The notes: generated by a model from the sequence alone, not told the origin. 64,000 nt of DNA from Cheiracanthium punctorium (GCA_038373885.1 JAWZYV010012238.1:62001-126000); one strand, 5' to 3'. Counted from the stretch's first letter, positions 35,214 through 46,455 are shown. Program-made: numbers and translations.

Positions 35214-35813
35214 TTACGTAAAATACTGTTTTAAAGATCGTGATAAAGCATTCAAAACAATGTAAAAAAACAGCGGCAAAATCACCTCAATAAGTCTTAA
35301 GAATATGATGCTAATTTTCGATTTTTTCCCGGATTGCTTTCTGAATTCTTTCATGGAGTCGTAGCTCTTCGTAGAAAGATCTCGAAACACGACCATGTCG
35401 CATTTAATTGTTAGCGAATCGTTCGGCAGCAGCCGATACTTTTTAAAAATACTCGAGAGAGTTTTCATTTTAACAGAGTACAACACTCTGCAGTCATTAG
35501 CATTGCCTTTGTAGAGAACATCTTGCTTCAACGGTGCGTACAGTTCATCAAAAACATTCACGATAGATAATCGAATATTCACAAACTGATCAGCACTTTC
35601 AGATTTTGCTCGAATGAGCTGTACTTCAACATAGTCCTGGCCATCTTTATTTTGAAAATCCAGTTGTAAATTCCACTCGGTTTCACCGAGGTTACTTTTA
35701 AACGTTGGGCTTAAGATTGACTTCTTAGTCATCGAAAGCATGGCAAAGTTTCTAATTGTCCACGTGAAAGTGCATTTTTCGTCAGACACCGCCGTGCATC
35801 CAAACTGCTCCAT
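35214..35813 (-). CDS. MATH-domain protein, no BTB in the visible frame
   Basis: The minus-strand frame of 199 codons starts at the ATG at 35813 (ATAATGG, a good initiation context); the open frame extends upstream without an ATG. Residues ~14-143 form a MATH (TRAF-like) domain: CTFTWTIRNF at the start, SPTF, WNLQLDFQNKDGQDYVEVQL, and a closing DSLTIKCDMVVF. In spiders many such domains sit in TDPOZ/speckle-type POZ proteins, with a BTB domain following to recruit CUL3; none follows here. Instead residues ~167-190 (ISIIFLRLIEVILPLFFYIV) are hydrophobic. This tail may be a real membrane segment or read-through into an intron: a plausible donor, GAG|GTGATT, lies at 35286/35285 (residues LIE|V). 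An upstream TATA/initiator pair supports expression. If not spliced, it would be a substrate-binding MATH protein without ligase recruitment. Confidence 0.7.
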   Translation of the reverse strand: MEQFGCTAVSDEKCTFTWTIRNFAMLSMTKKSILSPTFKSNLGETEWNLQLDFQNKDGQDYVEVQLIRAKSESADQFVNIRLSIVNVFDELYAPLKQDVLYKGNANDCRVLYSVKMKTLSSIFKKYRLLPNDSLTIKCDMVVFRDLSTKSYDSMKEFRKQSGKKSKISIIFLRLIEVILPLFFYIVLNALSRSLKQYFT

Positions 35814-35905
35814 TATGGACGTATAACTGCGAGCGTTTTTAACAGAAAATTTTCTGCATATCACTCAGCAGAAAGAGAAACCGATCAACCAGACTGGATA
35901 CAAAA

Positions 35906-35938
35906 ACTGAAGTGAAACAGTAGTCGACGACTTTTAAA
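35906..35938 (-). promoter_or_regulatory. Core promoter of the MATH gene (TATA-like plus initiator)
   Basis: On the minus strand TTTAAAAG starts at 35938 and the arthropod initiator TCAGTT has its A at 35908, a spacing of 30 bp. The ATG follows 95 bp downstream. Confidence 0.55.
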
Positions 35939-35999
35939 TCGCATCAGCTGATTGTGACATCGCATTTGTCGGCGGATGTAAATAAGTTTCGCCAAGTTG

Positions 36000-36870
36000 A
36001 CATAATGAGGAAATCATCCTAAACTGACATCTAATGCTCGAAATTACGAAAGAAGAAAAGAACAGACATATAAACTGAATTTCAACAGCTAAAATCAATT
36101 ACACACAGGATAATGTTACGGTCACAGGACAAACTTTTGAGGGGTGGTACAGCTTAATTACACGCACATATTTTGTACAGGAATACATGATCAGAAGTTA
36201 CACATTGAGGTACAAATACTCAAAAAACAAAACAAAAAAAGAAGAAAGAAAGAAAGAAAAGAAAAATATTAAAGCTGTTCTGTAAGTCCTCTTAGCTCCC
36301 TCGTGTGTGTAAAGCTGACGTTACGTCAAGGACGGATTATCTATTCGACTAAGTAGGCTTTAGACTACGGTCTAGACTATGAAATTCAAAAAACACCATA
36401 CACAATCTATTAGTGGTTACATATTCAGGAAATATTTATAGTTAACAAGCAATCTGCTATCCCTGATAGTCTCATGAAAAGCCGAAGGTACATGTACAGT
36501 TAAGGAAAAAGAAAGCCCAACTGCCCTTTAATCGGCCATTGTTCGTCGTACACAACAAAGTTATCTATATCATCCGTTTAAAAATAACGTATTCTTCAAT
36601 CTGCTATTCTTAAAACTTGCATAAAAAGCTGTCTTCATTATTTAATTCTGCATATCTCTAACCTCTCTATCAAAAGAGAGAATATCTCTTTTGATATGCC
36701 ACACAACCGAAATCCTACTATTTGGTTGTCTTTAATTATAATCTTCTGGGTATGGCCCCTGAGGAATGTCCCAGCGGTTATAATTTCCATTCCATTAATT
36801 CATATATTGGTTTCTTGTAATTTCACTTTCATACTGTTTGGCCCTCTGATTCTGCCAATAAAATATTTAT
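36000..36870. other. Intergenic stretch, nothing recognised
   Basis: AT-rich, with a purine-rich simple repeat (AAAG)n at about 36225-36265. No coding, transposon or RNA signal that I can support. Confidence 0.5.
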
Positions 36871-37106
36871 ATATATACAGTGGCACACCCAGGAATTTGT
36901 TTTTTCGGGGTGGGGGAGGGGTTGGGCTGGAGTTTAAAAATACTGCTGAGCTTGGTTATTAGTTACCTCGATTGTAGCTATAGTTACATTATAACTTGAA
37001 AATATTCATTACCACTTGCCCAGCCCATAGAATCCAAGCTCACTATCAACGTAACTCGTTATGGAGTCATAAATAATTATCCGATGTTTTCAGTTATGGT
37101 TCACTG

Positions 37107-37352
37107 TTTCAAGTGCCAAAGCCTCACCATGGCACAGTGGTTATGCCACTGAAAATGGTAAATGGCCGAAGTGTGAAGGTCCCGGTTTCGGGTCCCATCG
37201 CGCGGCTGTCGATCTAACGGTCTGGAGTTTTGGTAGGTTTTCTCCAGATGTAACGTGAATACGCGTTAGAACCCCTTAGAAAGTCCTCCTACTAAGGCAC
37301 CCCCCCCCTTGGCAGATCGCCCTAGTGTAGCGTTGCCATAATCACACACACA
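37107..37352 (+). mobile_element. tRNA-derived SINE
   Basis: The head ATGGCACAGTGGTTATGCC (A box) is followed about 50 nt later by CCGGTTTCGGGTCCCA (B box). The body includes GATCTAACGGTCTGGAGTTT, TTTCTCCAGATGTAACGTGA and GTTAGAACCCCTTAGAAAG. The body recurs without a head at 44893-45058, and part of it in the SINE at 7300. Confidence 0.65.
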
Positions 37353-38141
37353 TCAAACAAAGTGCCTAAAGCATCTTTTTAAAATTAATTTTTTGCTGAA
37401 AACATACGTTGCGCAGTCGCAAAATAACCCGGAAAGCCCTTCCAGATTCCCCATTCCAGCGTCAGAAACATTAAAATTGCACACACAAAAATAAATAAAT
37501 AAATAAATCTTTTCAAAGTACCGATAAACAGGTGAGCAAAACGTATGACCAGTTCTTGGACTATCAGGAGAAAATGAGCTTGTTTACTACGTACGGTATT
37601 GTTCGTTTCCACTGAAAAATTATCCTAGAATGCGGAAACGTTGAACTTCGCTTCTAGTCTGGCGATAAAATTGTTGCGTTAATTAAATGAGAATGTGCTA
37701 TTGAGTAATTTTTCGAGTTCATAATGTTGTAAACATGGCGTTAGCATTTTTATTTTTTAAATTCTACTATTTTATTCCTGGCGTGTTGCAGTTTAAATCA
37801 TGCTAAACCAAGCATCTACTATTAGTTACATCCTTTTTTTTTTTCTTCCTATTCTTTTCTGTCTGGTGGATATATAATAATTGTAAAAGAAAGTAAGAAT
37901 TACAGTTGTTTTTATATACAGTAACGTGCTTCCGTCTGAAAAACATGCGTAATGTTGTGATCATTAAGTCATCTATAATATTGTTATTTTTGCTTCATAG
38001 AAAGTTTTGAAGAAGGGGTATAATGTAACTCCTAATCACGTCACAGTTTTAGTTTATCTTTTGGATTGTGGTAAGCTTACACAAGGGGCATCTGCCTACA
38101 AAGGGTGGTACTTTGGGCGGAGGACATTTAAGGGGTTCTAA

Positions 38142-38475
38142 ATAGTGATGTAACGGATATCCGGCCTATCCGGCTGATTTTTCAATATCCGAAATACCGT
38201 CGGCTATCCAAACCATAACTACTGGATAAACGACTTCTGTGCCAGATATCCGGCTATATACCACTAAAGTTCTATCTAATATGCATGGGACAGGATGGAA
38301 AATTATATTTGAACATTCTTGATAAAGTGAATATCCGAAATACCGTCGGCTATCCGAACCATAACTACTGGATAAACGACTTCTGCGCCAGATATCCGGC
38401 TATATACCACTAAAGTTCTATCTAATATGCATGGGACAGGATGGAAAATTATATTTGAACATTCTTGATAAAGTG
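38142..38475 (+). repeat. hAT-like end with a 146-bp tandem duplication
   Basis: It begins TAGTGATGTAACGGATATCC, the style of hAT termini rich in GGATATCCGG. Two adjacent copies of a 146-bp unit follow (38184-38329 and 38330-38475). They differ at two positions only: CCAAACC/CCGAACC and TGTGCC/TGCGCC. No partner end was found. Confidence 0.7.
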
Positions 38476-39113
38476 ATACATAAAATAGAGGGATATATTT
38501 TTTAACTGAAAAAACAGTAAATTACACACTGGAAATGGATCATTCAAAATAAACATACAATCTCAACATTTTTTCAGTAGTTTTTGAGCACATTTATAAC
38601 TAGTTAGACTAATATTTAGAGTTGATTTCATGCTGCAAAGTGCCACTTAGCAGACATTTTCTGAACTAAAAAAAAAAACTTAAGGGCAATTGAAAACAGT
38701 AATATTTTGAAATTTTATACAATTTGCTTTAAATCTTATTTTTACTTCATGAACACAAAATGCTCTTTTTCTAAACAATGCCAATTACAGTGGTGGAAAT
38801 TGATTTATGAAATGACAGTATTTTTAGAAAAATTATTGAACTGTGCATTCTAATTGGTTAAAATGTCCTATGCTGCACATTTTCTTATTAATAAAATATT
38901 CATGCAAAGAAATTTTCGTTTACATATCCATAAACAAGGAAAAAAATATGTTTTTTTTTGTATGGAAATTGATTTGTGAAAGTGGAGCTGTTGTTGCTCA
39001 TTAGTTATTAATGACAAGTTTGACAAAAAAAAATGTAGCCTGCGTACAATGCACAGAAGTTGCACAAAATGTTATTCACTCGAAGGAAAGCTGTTTAAGT
39101 TCCATTTGTCACG

Positions 39114-40490
39114 ATGGGTAAACGATCCCTGTTGTATATGAGATTGAAAGAGGCAAAATCGATGCTTATCTGAAATATGGTAAATCTGTCTCTGAAATTA
39201 TTAAATTATTACGTAAAAGATCAGTTGGTGTAATATATAATTATAAGAGATACCCTGTGAATTACAACGAAAACTTTAATAGAAAGGGGAATCCACGCTT
39301 GAGTGAAAGGGATAGAAGAAGGATTCTTCAAAGTGCGTCGCAAAATTGGCTGCAGTTAAAAACAGATTTGTGCTGATTTATGCTTTCTCGTCGCTTCTAG
39401 GATAGAGATGAGACGGGCTCAGCCCGAGCCCGAAAGCCCGAGCCCGGGCCCAACTCGGGCTCGGGCTCTGTAATTCACGATTGCGTTCGGGCTCGGGCGG
39501 GCTCGGGCTCGTGAGAAATTTCTTCTTTGTTGAACATACTCCTTGAAACAGATTTTAAAAAGTGATTCATGGGATAAATAGACGTACTTATTTCAAAAAA
39601 TAGCGGCACGGGGGACTAGAAGGTGTGTGAATCTCCAAAATTTATTGTATCCTTTTAATGAAGTAGTTAATTTTATTTTTCTTTAGCTGAAATTTCGGGC
39701 CCGGGCGGGCTCGGGCTCCAACTTTAATAATAATGCTCGGGCTCGGGCGGGCTCGGATTAAAAGTCTTCGGGCTCGGGCTTCAAAAAATGAGCCCGAACT
39801 CATCTCTATTCTAGGAGAGTTAGTCAAATTTTAAGACCTTCGAAGCACTTCAGATGGTCAAAGATGAAAGCTGCTTCAAAGTTGACGTAGCGTTACGAGC
39901 AACTGCGTTTGGAATACTGAGATGAATATGTGGAAATGTGTCAGAAATGAAAGAACCTAATATTTTCTGGCGAGTAAACATTTACTTTAGACGTTCTCGA
40001 TGGTTTAAAGTACTACTAGAGGGATCTCAGGAGAGAATCATAATCTATCTTTAGGAGAAATTTTATTAGTGGAGGTTTGATGGTTTGGGTAGCAATTGCT
40101 TATAACGGAAGAAGTGAAATTTTTTTAGGAGGTCGTCAGAACACATTCGAGTACAACTTAAAATAAGAAAATAACCTTTTACTATTTGCATGGCAAAATT
40201 ATGGCTCCAGTTTCTTCTTTATACAGGATAATGCACGTATTCATGCTTCAAATGATATAAACAGCTGGTTTGAAAAACAAAACACTGCTTTATTTGACCA
40301 TCCTCCAAGTAATCCAAATAGTCTATATCTTAACCCCATGGAAAATGCTTGGGTAGAACTTTTCCGAATGGCTTATAGAAATGGACAACAATATACATCG
40401 ATTACAGAACTGAGATCTTCAGTCAGAAGTCAGAAGTCAGAAGTGTGCATTAATTGATCGGAAATGTATTGAAAAATCTCATTTTATTCA
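39114..40490 (+). pseudogene. Tc3-like transposase pseudogene
   Basis: From the ATG at 39114, after an early frameshift, the sequence encodes IDAYLKYGKSVSEIIKLL and RKGNPRLSERDRRRILQ, the first helix-turn-helix and hook of Tc3-type transposases. After the hAT insertion (39403-39808) further pieces appear: MVWVAIAYNGRSEIF, then QDNARIHASNDINSWF and LNPMENAWVEL. The last two carry the second Asp and the Glu of the DDE triad. Their spacing has grown by three codons, and other frames are broken. It is inactive. Confidence 0.8.
39403..39808. mobile_element. hAT MITE with GGGCTC-rich arms
   Basis: The 8-bp TSD TTCTAGGA is at 39395-39402 and 39809-39816. The terminal inverted repeat TAGAGATGAG is followed by repeated CGGGCTCGGGC motifs in both arms. 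It is inserted inside the Tc3-like transposase. The 406-bp body has no coding sequence. Confidence 0.9.
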
Positions 40491-41059
40491 TCAAGGATAA
40501 AATTAAAGAAATTCTAAAGAGGAAAAGTGCCTTTACAAAATATCAGTCACATTTTATTTATAGATTTCAAAAACGAATTTCCATATATCAAAATTCAAAA
40601 TGTTGAATATATTTTTTTTATTTATTAAAGTGAATTATTTCTTTTTGTTTAAATTATTGGTTATACGTAGCATGCATAACATATGATATATGAAACATTT
40701 TCAATGAATAGAAATAAAGTTATTTTGAAAAACCACGATTTCATAAATGAATTTCCGCCACTAGTTTTGCTTAAAGAGAATTGCCATCTCATTTCATTAG
40801 TAACATGAATTATATGAGCATTTAAAAAATTATAAGTATACGTACACACAAAATAGAAACTACTCGATATTATTTACCATTCAAACGAACTTCAAAATTA
40901 AATTTGCTGATTTTAAATGTTTTCACTTTTAAACAAAATGTGTGATATCGTCTAAGTCAACTTTTTGAGAAAAAAAGGACTCAATCACCAACAACCCACA
41001 TTTTTACTTTCAAGTTTATGTATTATGCTAGGTGTTATTTGATTTAAAAATAGAATTAA

Positions 41060-41586
41060 CCCTTTAACGCGCAGTTTTCCGCTCTGGGAACACCAAACTC
41101 TGACGTTTTGACTGTTGCCAGTCACGGAGAATAGAGTGGATTTCTATAAAAATAGTTGCGTGTGACGTAGCTCCGCGAGAATCCTTTACTTTTTAGCACG
41201 TCCTTTCCCGTAAAAAAATGGTCACGATTATTTTTAACAGCACTGACATCTGCTGTAAAATGGAAGAATGCGAGATCAGCTGGATAGATTGCCTAGTGCT
41301 GAAAAAAGGACAGCCGTTGCCATCGCTCGACTTTTTGAGCGATGAAGAGCTCAGCTACCAGCAAGATGGCGGACGATCGAAACGTTCATCGCGTGCCACA
41401 GATCTAGAGACCCTTTTTGGACGAAGTTGGCTGTGCCGGCACAGCCAGCTGTAGTCAAAAAAGGGTCTCTCGATCTGTGGCACGCGATGAACGTTTCGAT
41501 CGTCCGCCATCTTGCTGGTTGTTAAGTCGAGCGATGGCAACGGCTGCCCTTTTTTCAGCATAGGGAAAGGGTTGCACCTCAAAGGG
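41060..41586 (+). mobile_element. piggyBac-type MITE, complete
   Basis: TTAA lies on both sides (41056-41059, 41587-41590). The ends are CCCTTTAACGCGCAG and, reversed, CCCTTTGAGGTGCAACCCTTTC. The right half contains a long inner palindrome, with GATCGAAACGTTCATCGCGT repeated inverted as ACGCGATGAACGTTTCGATC around a short centre. It is 527 bp with no transposase. This is the best-preserved copy in the window and defines the family. Confidence 0.88.
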
Positions 41587-41759
41587 TTAAAACTTTCGGG
41601 AAAAAAATAATTTGTGTTTGTTTTCCTTTTACAAAAATGGTTACGAACAATTTAAGTATTATACAAAATGAACTGCAAAAGGAGGCCCCCTCCCTCCAGA
41701 TGGTGGGGCCCCGATTATTTTTTTTCCTGCCCCCCCCCTCCCTTTTGCGCCACTGTATC

Positions 41760-42599
41760 TACAAGGCTCTTCTTCATTATTCGATAATCGATCACCCGTA
41801 GCGTTCAAGGTTTTTTACGGATGTGGAAATATCGCAAACAAACAATCACGTTGAAAAGGAGTGTCGGAAACAACCAAAACAACCGCTCGACACACCCACG
41901 TTTTTCAAGGGTAGTTAACATCCTTGAGTGTATTTCACGTAGAGTCACTGACCTCATTGGTTAATCGAACTGTCATTTTGCGTCACCGTCACTTGATTTA
42001 CATTTGAGTGGTTAGTGTTTGCTGAAGGTGTGGAGTGGATCCTTTTTAAATCCTTCAGTCCTTCAGTGACACGTATTTTAGAAAGAGACTCGGCTGTCAA
42101 AATGAAACACGATCCGTGACGCAATAGAGCATTTCGACGGACCCAGCCCCTCTGCGACAAGTCTTATCTCAGCGTGGCAGCTTTGGGTTCTCATGCTGTA
42201 TCTCAATGGGAAAACCCCGATATTCGACTTTCAAAACAGGAATTAAATGCAAGTTTTTGGATGATTGTAATGGATTGAATTGGTTACGCAAATCTTTGAT
42301 TTTCTGTTTTGAAGTGTTTAAGTATGTCTCTAATACCCATTTTTTCGAGTTGAATGCAATAGGAATACAGCAGGAGAATCTGCGCAGGAAGGATGCGCAT
42401 TCGCCATCTGGGCCAGACGTCAGACGTCAGTCAGACGTCATTGATACGCCATTTCGAAATCTCTATACAGCGCTTGAAAATAAGATTCTGAAGCCTGCAA
42501 CATTTGATGTTGTGGCCTGGCTTTTATCAGCAAGCAGACAAAACTATTCAGCTCGCTGCAAAAATTTCACTAGCAACGGTAACAACTTCAAACATTGTA
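41760..42599. other. Stretch without a supported gene
   Basis: A 146-codon open frame occurs at 42206-42646 but shows no domain or splice support. It contains a small direct repeat (CAGACGTCAGTCAGACGTCA) near 42417-42438. I see no transposon ends. Confidence 0.45.
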
Positions 42600-44441
42600 T
42601 ATTAAAATTAAATCTCTTTAAAAAATTACTGTTCAAGATTAAATAAAAAAATTAACTTCTTTGTTCAATAAATAATCCACTTCGTTGAAACATTGTTGCT
42701 CTTACATCTTCATCATCATCATTTTTTTTAATGCAATTAATTTTACAGTCATGCTTATTTTGACTTTTTTTCCCAACTGTCATCAAAAAATGAAATGCAA
42801 CTTGCTCCAAGTTAAGATACCAAAGATGGTTTATCATTTTATAGATCTTTTTTTGCAACCTCTTTATCAAATTTTCAGTATTGCAATAATTTTTAAGTCT
42901 TGATTGGGGCTAAAGTCCAAGTGGGAGTGTTGAACCATGCCTTTACATAAATATTTATTGTAAATAAACAAAAGTCTGTAATACTTCCTTTTTCTAAATC
43001 TGTTAATGCTACCTGATGTCTGAAAAGAAGTATTTTGAGACAATAAATTGCCTTAGACATCCACCTGGTATAATGAACAGCACCAGGTACTCTGAAAGAA
43101 ATGTCTATTTGAGGAGACAATGTTGGGTTAATTCTTTATAGTTATCCCTAAGCTGTTGATTTCTTAAGTGTTCTGTAAGAAAATTTGAAATTTCCAAATT
43201 TTGCGTTCTTTATGTAGTAATTTTATGTTTAATAGCAATTTTGTACTTTGTCTTGTCCAACTTAGACCACCCAATCTGAAATTTAAAAAAATAAATAAAA
43301 ATATGTGGATGAAGAGCAGTAGCTTCGCCCATTTTTGCAATCAAAACAGATTTTAGGATGATTTCTAAGATATGATGGCGACAAGGTAAATATAGAAGAT
43401 TTCGATCCAGTAATTGCTGCAGCAAAAAATGCACGTTCCCCTAAGGCAACCAGTGGTATCAAAACACATTGCCTGAATTTTACCAACTGCCTCCCATTCT
43501 TCAACTGCTGTAAATACAGCTTTTGCCTAAGAGTTATTCTCTCTACATTGTCTTTATTCAAAATATGAGGAAGCATTTTTCCATCCCAGTGAACAACAAC
43601 ACCCTCTAAATCAGAATTTTAAAATCTGCTCTTGATGATATCTATTCTTTGACTTCGGAGTCTTATTGCTCGTCAAGGGCCTGCACCGGAAAGATATTGT
43701 GTTAGTGTTGAACCACTTTTACGTCATACCAGTATGTAAATCATAACGATAATATTGCAGCTAGGAGAAGCATAGCCCTTCCTTGCCCATACGTATGGGC
43801 ACCCATGTCCACTCTAAAAGTAAATAATAAGAGACAAAAAATAGCATTGTAATAAAGAAAATTTGAGAGGTTTGTTTTAGATGTGCTTCAACTGAAATAC
43901 AAATCAAGATCTTTCTTCTGAAGCACAGAAATGCATATCAAATAAATAAAAATATTTCACGAATTGTAGTTTAAGTTTTGAAAATTCTTGATTTATTTTT
44001 TGTTTTTTTGATGCAAATAATACAAAAGACGGTCAAAATTACTTAAAATTCTTAATTTGTCTTTTTTTCACTAATTTTACAAAAATGCAGATTTTGGTGG
44101 TACGATTCACAAACTGACCTAAAAAACACTGAATGTCATTAAATATTGGTTTTGTTGAGAGTAAAAGTTCAAAGCAACAACATTTTTTATGAAATAAAAC
44201 AAGAACCAGGTCTGTAGAGCATAGTTTATACTAAATGAAGGAAAAACTAGATATTTTTGGAAAAAATCGTAATTTTTCAAGAATTCAACCTCGATGCGGC
44301 ACGGGTTAATATTATGCAATTGAGCTAAAACTTTGCCAATCTCATTTTCTAGTCAATTGGCAACTTTTAGGGGGGTGCCCCCAAAAATAACATTAAAAAT
44401 TTTTTCCCCCATATAACTTGTGACCACCCTACTGTACATGC
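42600..44441 (-). mobile_element. Unnamed DNA transposon, copy 2
   Basis: It aligns in the same orientation with 14170-15970. Its right end TTGTGACCACCCT, with the preceding 170 bp, is the reverse complement of the left end of copy 1 at 13003. The left terminal repeat is absent. Minus-strand coding remains are described separately. Confidence 0.65.
42652..43576 (-). pseudogene. Decayed transposase-like coding sequence, copy 2
   Basis: From 43576 down, the minus strand reads MLPHILNKDNVERITLRQKL and GRQLVKFRQCVLIPLVALGE, then a frame change. Next are IDISFRVPGAVHYTRWMSKA, ILLFRHQVALTDLEKG and DFCLFTINIYVKAWFNTP (43120-42893), then KMINHLWYLNLEQVAF (42870-42652). The order equals that in copy 1, and the frames break at different points, so both derive from an intact ancestral protein. 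KAWF after DFCLF makes this copy slightly better preserved. The superfamily is not named; I rely on the shared motif string only. Confidence 0.6.
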
Positions 44442-44662
44442 TATAGGTGAAATGGTTCTTCTCCATAGAATAGCATACAACTCCTCAGGTTTGTTTTGCA
44501 TTTACGTAAAAAGAATAGTGTTAACGGTTAATTCTTGTGCTGTTTATATCCGTACACGGAGGGGTTAAACAGGTAAAGTAGGACGAAAATTAACCGAATT
44601 TCGCAAGTGAGTCAAATTTTTTACCGTTATTTACTGGCCAAATACCTTAATTACTGGCATCG

Positions 44663-46455
44663 CACAGTGGAGTATTTGTGTCAAAATCCTGGCCAAAAAT
44701 ATTTTTCATGTGTTTTAACGTTAAAATCATTACTGTGGACTTTTGACTGACTTTTTAGTATTATATACTTCTTAAATTATATAAAAACAGCGTGTTGTCG
44801 CCAAATGACTCGAAGTTGGTTTCTAACAAATGTCTCGTTCGGGGAGTGTCCCTTACTGGGAAGTACTGCTATAGTATAATACCACTTATAAATGTAATAG
44901 CACGCGGCTGACGATCTAACGGTCTGGAGTTTTGGGCGATTTTCTCCAGATGTCACGTGAATACGCAATAGAACCCTTTAAAAAGCCCTCCGCCCAAAGC
45001 AACCTTCCCGTTAGGCAAATAGCCGTGTATCTGTGCCTTAACCACAATAAAAATATATAAATGTAATACTTTAATATTACTTATAAATATAATACTACTT
45101 ATCTATAAATCAATTTTTATCATAAAAATTTTTAGATTTTTCACTTTTCTAAATGTAGTTACTATAGGGATCATAGTTTTCTAATGACTTCTGAAGATTA
45201 ACTTTTTCATTCCGATTCTTTTGAACTGTGATTTTCGTCTTCACTTAGAGTCACTTTTTTTTTTTCTTCTTTATTTTTATTTAATTTTTTTTTTTTTTGA
45301 GAGAGAGAGAGAAAGAGAGAGAAGGACCACCATCCCACCCCTCTGGAAGAAGTTGCTGTAGGGTCTCACTGTTATAAGGCTTGTTCTTTTTCCTAGGCCT
45401 TTGTCTAGAGCATCTAAAAGGACACTGCTTAAAAGAAGCCTCCTTGCAAACCCATAAAATATCATTTCAAACTGGAGGAGAAAGTAATTAATTTCAAACC
45501 AGCACTACAAAATTACTTAAAGAGCTAGCACGTGTTTCTGTTTACACACTCACACTTCAATGACCCGAAGTCACGGTTGCCAACCTTTGAGAACCAAAAA
45601 TGGGGAGTTTTTGCTTTGGACACAATTTACGACATAAATGGAAAATTAAACTGTAAATAGATGGGACTATTTACAGGACTAAGAAAGGGCAATTTTGGAA
45701 TATGTAGAAATTTTCTTCTTATAGCAAATTTACATCAGAAAAATAAGAAATGACATACTGAATTTAAAATTCTGATGTTAAATCTTAACTGAAATGAAAT
45801 TTTATATACATTTATCCAAACACTTGTACATAATTTATAGTTTATGAGAAATACAAGCGCGTATGTTTGTATCCCTTTTGCGATCACCCGTCGAAAAATT
45901 ATCGAAAACATAAAAATGGCGCTATATAAATAATTTTTTTTATAAAAATGGTGGATGTTGGGGGAACATTTTTTTCTTGGAATAGACACTCAATATTGTA
46001 ATAATTACGATTATAGTTGAAATTAGGCGCGACAAGCCGCGACACCCCTTCAAAAAGCTTTTTGAAATGCGGATTTTTGAAAAAAAATTAGAAATAAAAA
46101 GTTTACATTTTTTTTAAACAAAGTCATATTATTTTTTCAAGCTAATAGATACATATAATTAAAATAAATATATTTTACTACAATTATAATAAGTATCAAA
46201 CCAGTAAATTAATTTAAAGAGCCCGTAAAAAATGCAAGACGAAGTAATAGAAAACGCTGAAATCTCTTGCCATAAATGAAGAAACTTCCTTTTAAACCGA
46301 GTGTTGCATCTTTTGGATATGAATTAGGGTCGAAAAACATGTATCTCATGATGCATCAGTTACTTGGCTATCCAAAAACATATATATTACTGTTTTTAAA
46401 GAAATTTAAAATTTTCGCTTTTTGGCCAGGATTTTGATACGAATACTCCACTGTG
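44663..46455. mobile_element. DNA transposon defined by ~37-bp TIRs
   Basis: The left end CACAGTGGAGTATTTGTGTC then AAAATCCTGGCCAAAAA recurs reversed at the right as CACAGTGGAGTATTCGTATC then AAAATCCTGGCCAAAAA, with two mismatches in 37. No clean TSD and no transposase were found. It contains a SINE fragment (44893-45058) and a GA-rich simple repeat (about 45298-45325). Confidence 0.75.
44893..45058 (+). mobile_element. 5'-truncated SINE
   Basis: GACGATCTAACGGTCTGGAG, TTTCTCCAGATGTCACGTGA and AATAGAACCCTTTAAAAAG match the body of the 37107 SINE. The tRNA-like head is missing. Confidence 0.7.

Larger units (their letters stand above)
38788..40762 (+). mobile_element. Tc3-like transposon, decayed, with nested hAT MITE
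   Basis: The outer ends CAGTGGTGGAAATTGATTTA (left) and TAGTGGCGGAAATTCATTTA (right, reversed) are inverted repeats. A second inner pair (TATGGAAATTGATTTGTGAA at 38961; reversed ATATGGAAATTCGTTTTTGA ending near 40586) gives the double IR/DR arrangement known for some Tc1/Tc3 elements. The body holds a broken transposase frame and a 406-bp hAT MITE. Confidence 0.8.

Noticed and set aside
35814..35864. Longer N-terminus for the MATH protein
   Set aside because: The upstream frame has no ATG (the codon at 35864 is GTG); the ATG at 35813 has a good context and is the likely start.
41218..41582. Pair of overlapping open frames on both strands
   Set aside because: Created by the inner palindrome of the piggyBac-type MITE, so both strands encode the same sequence.
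42206..42646. 146-codon plus-strand open frame
   Set aside because: No recognised domain, no promoter or splice support; it runs into the unnamed transposon at its end and includes a short direct repeat.
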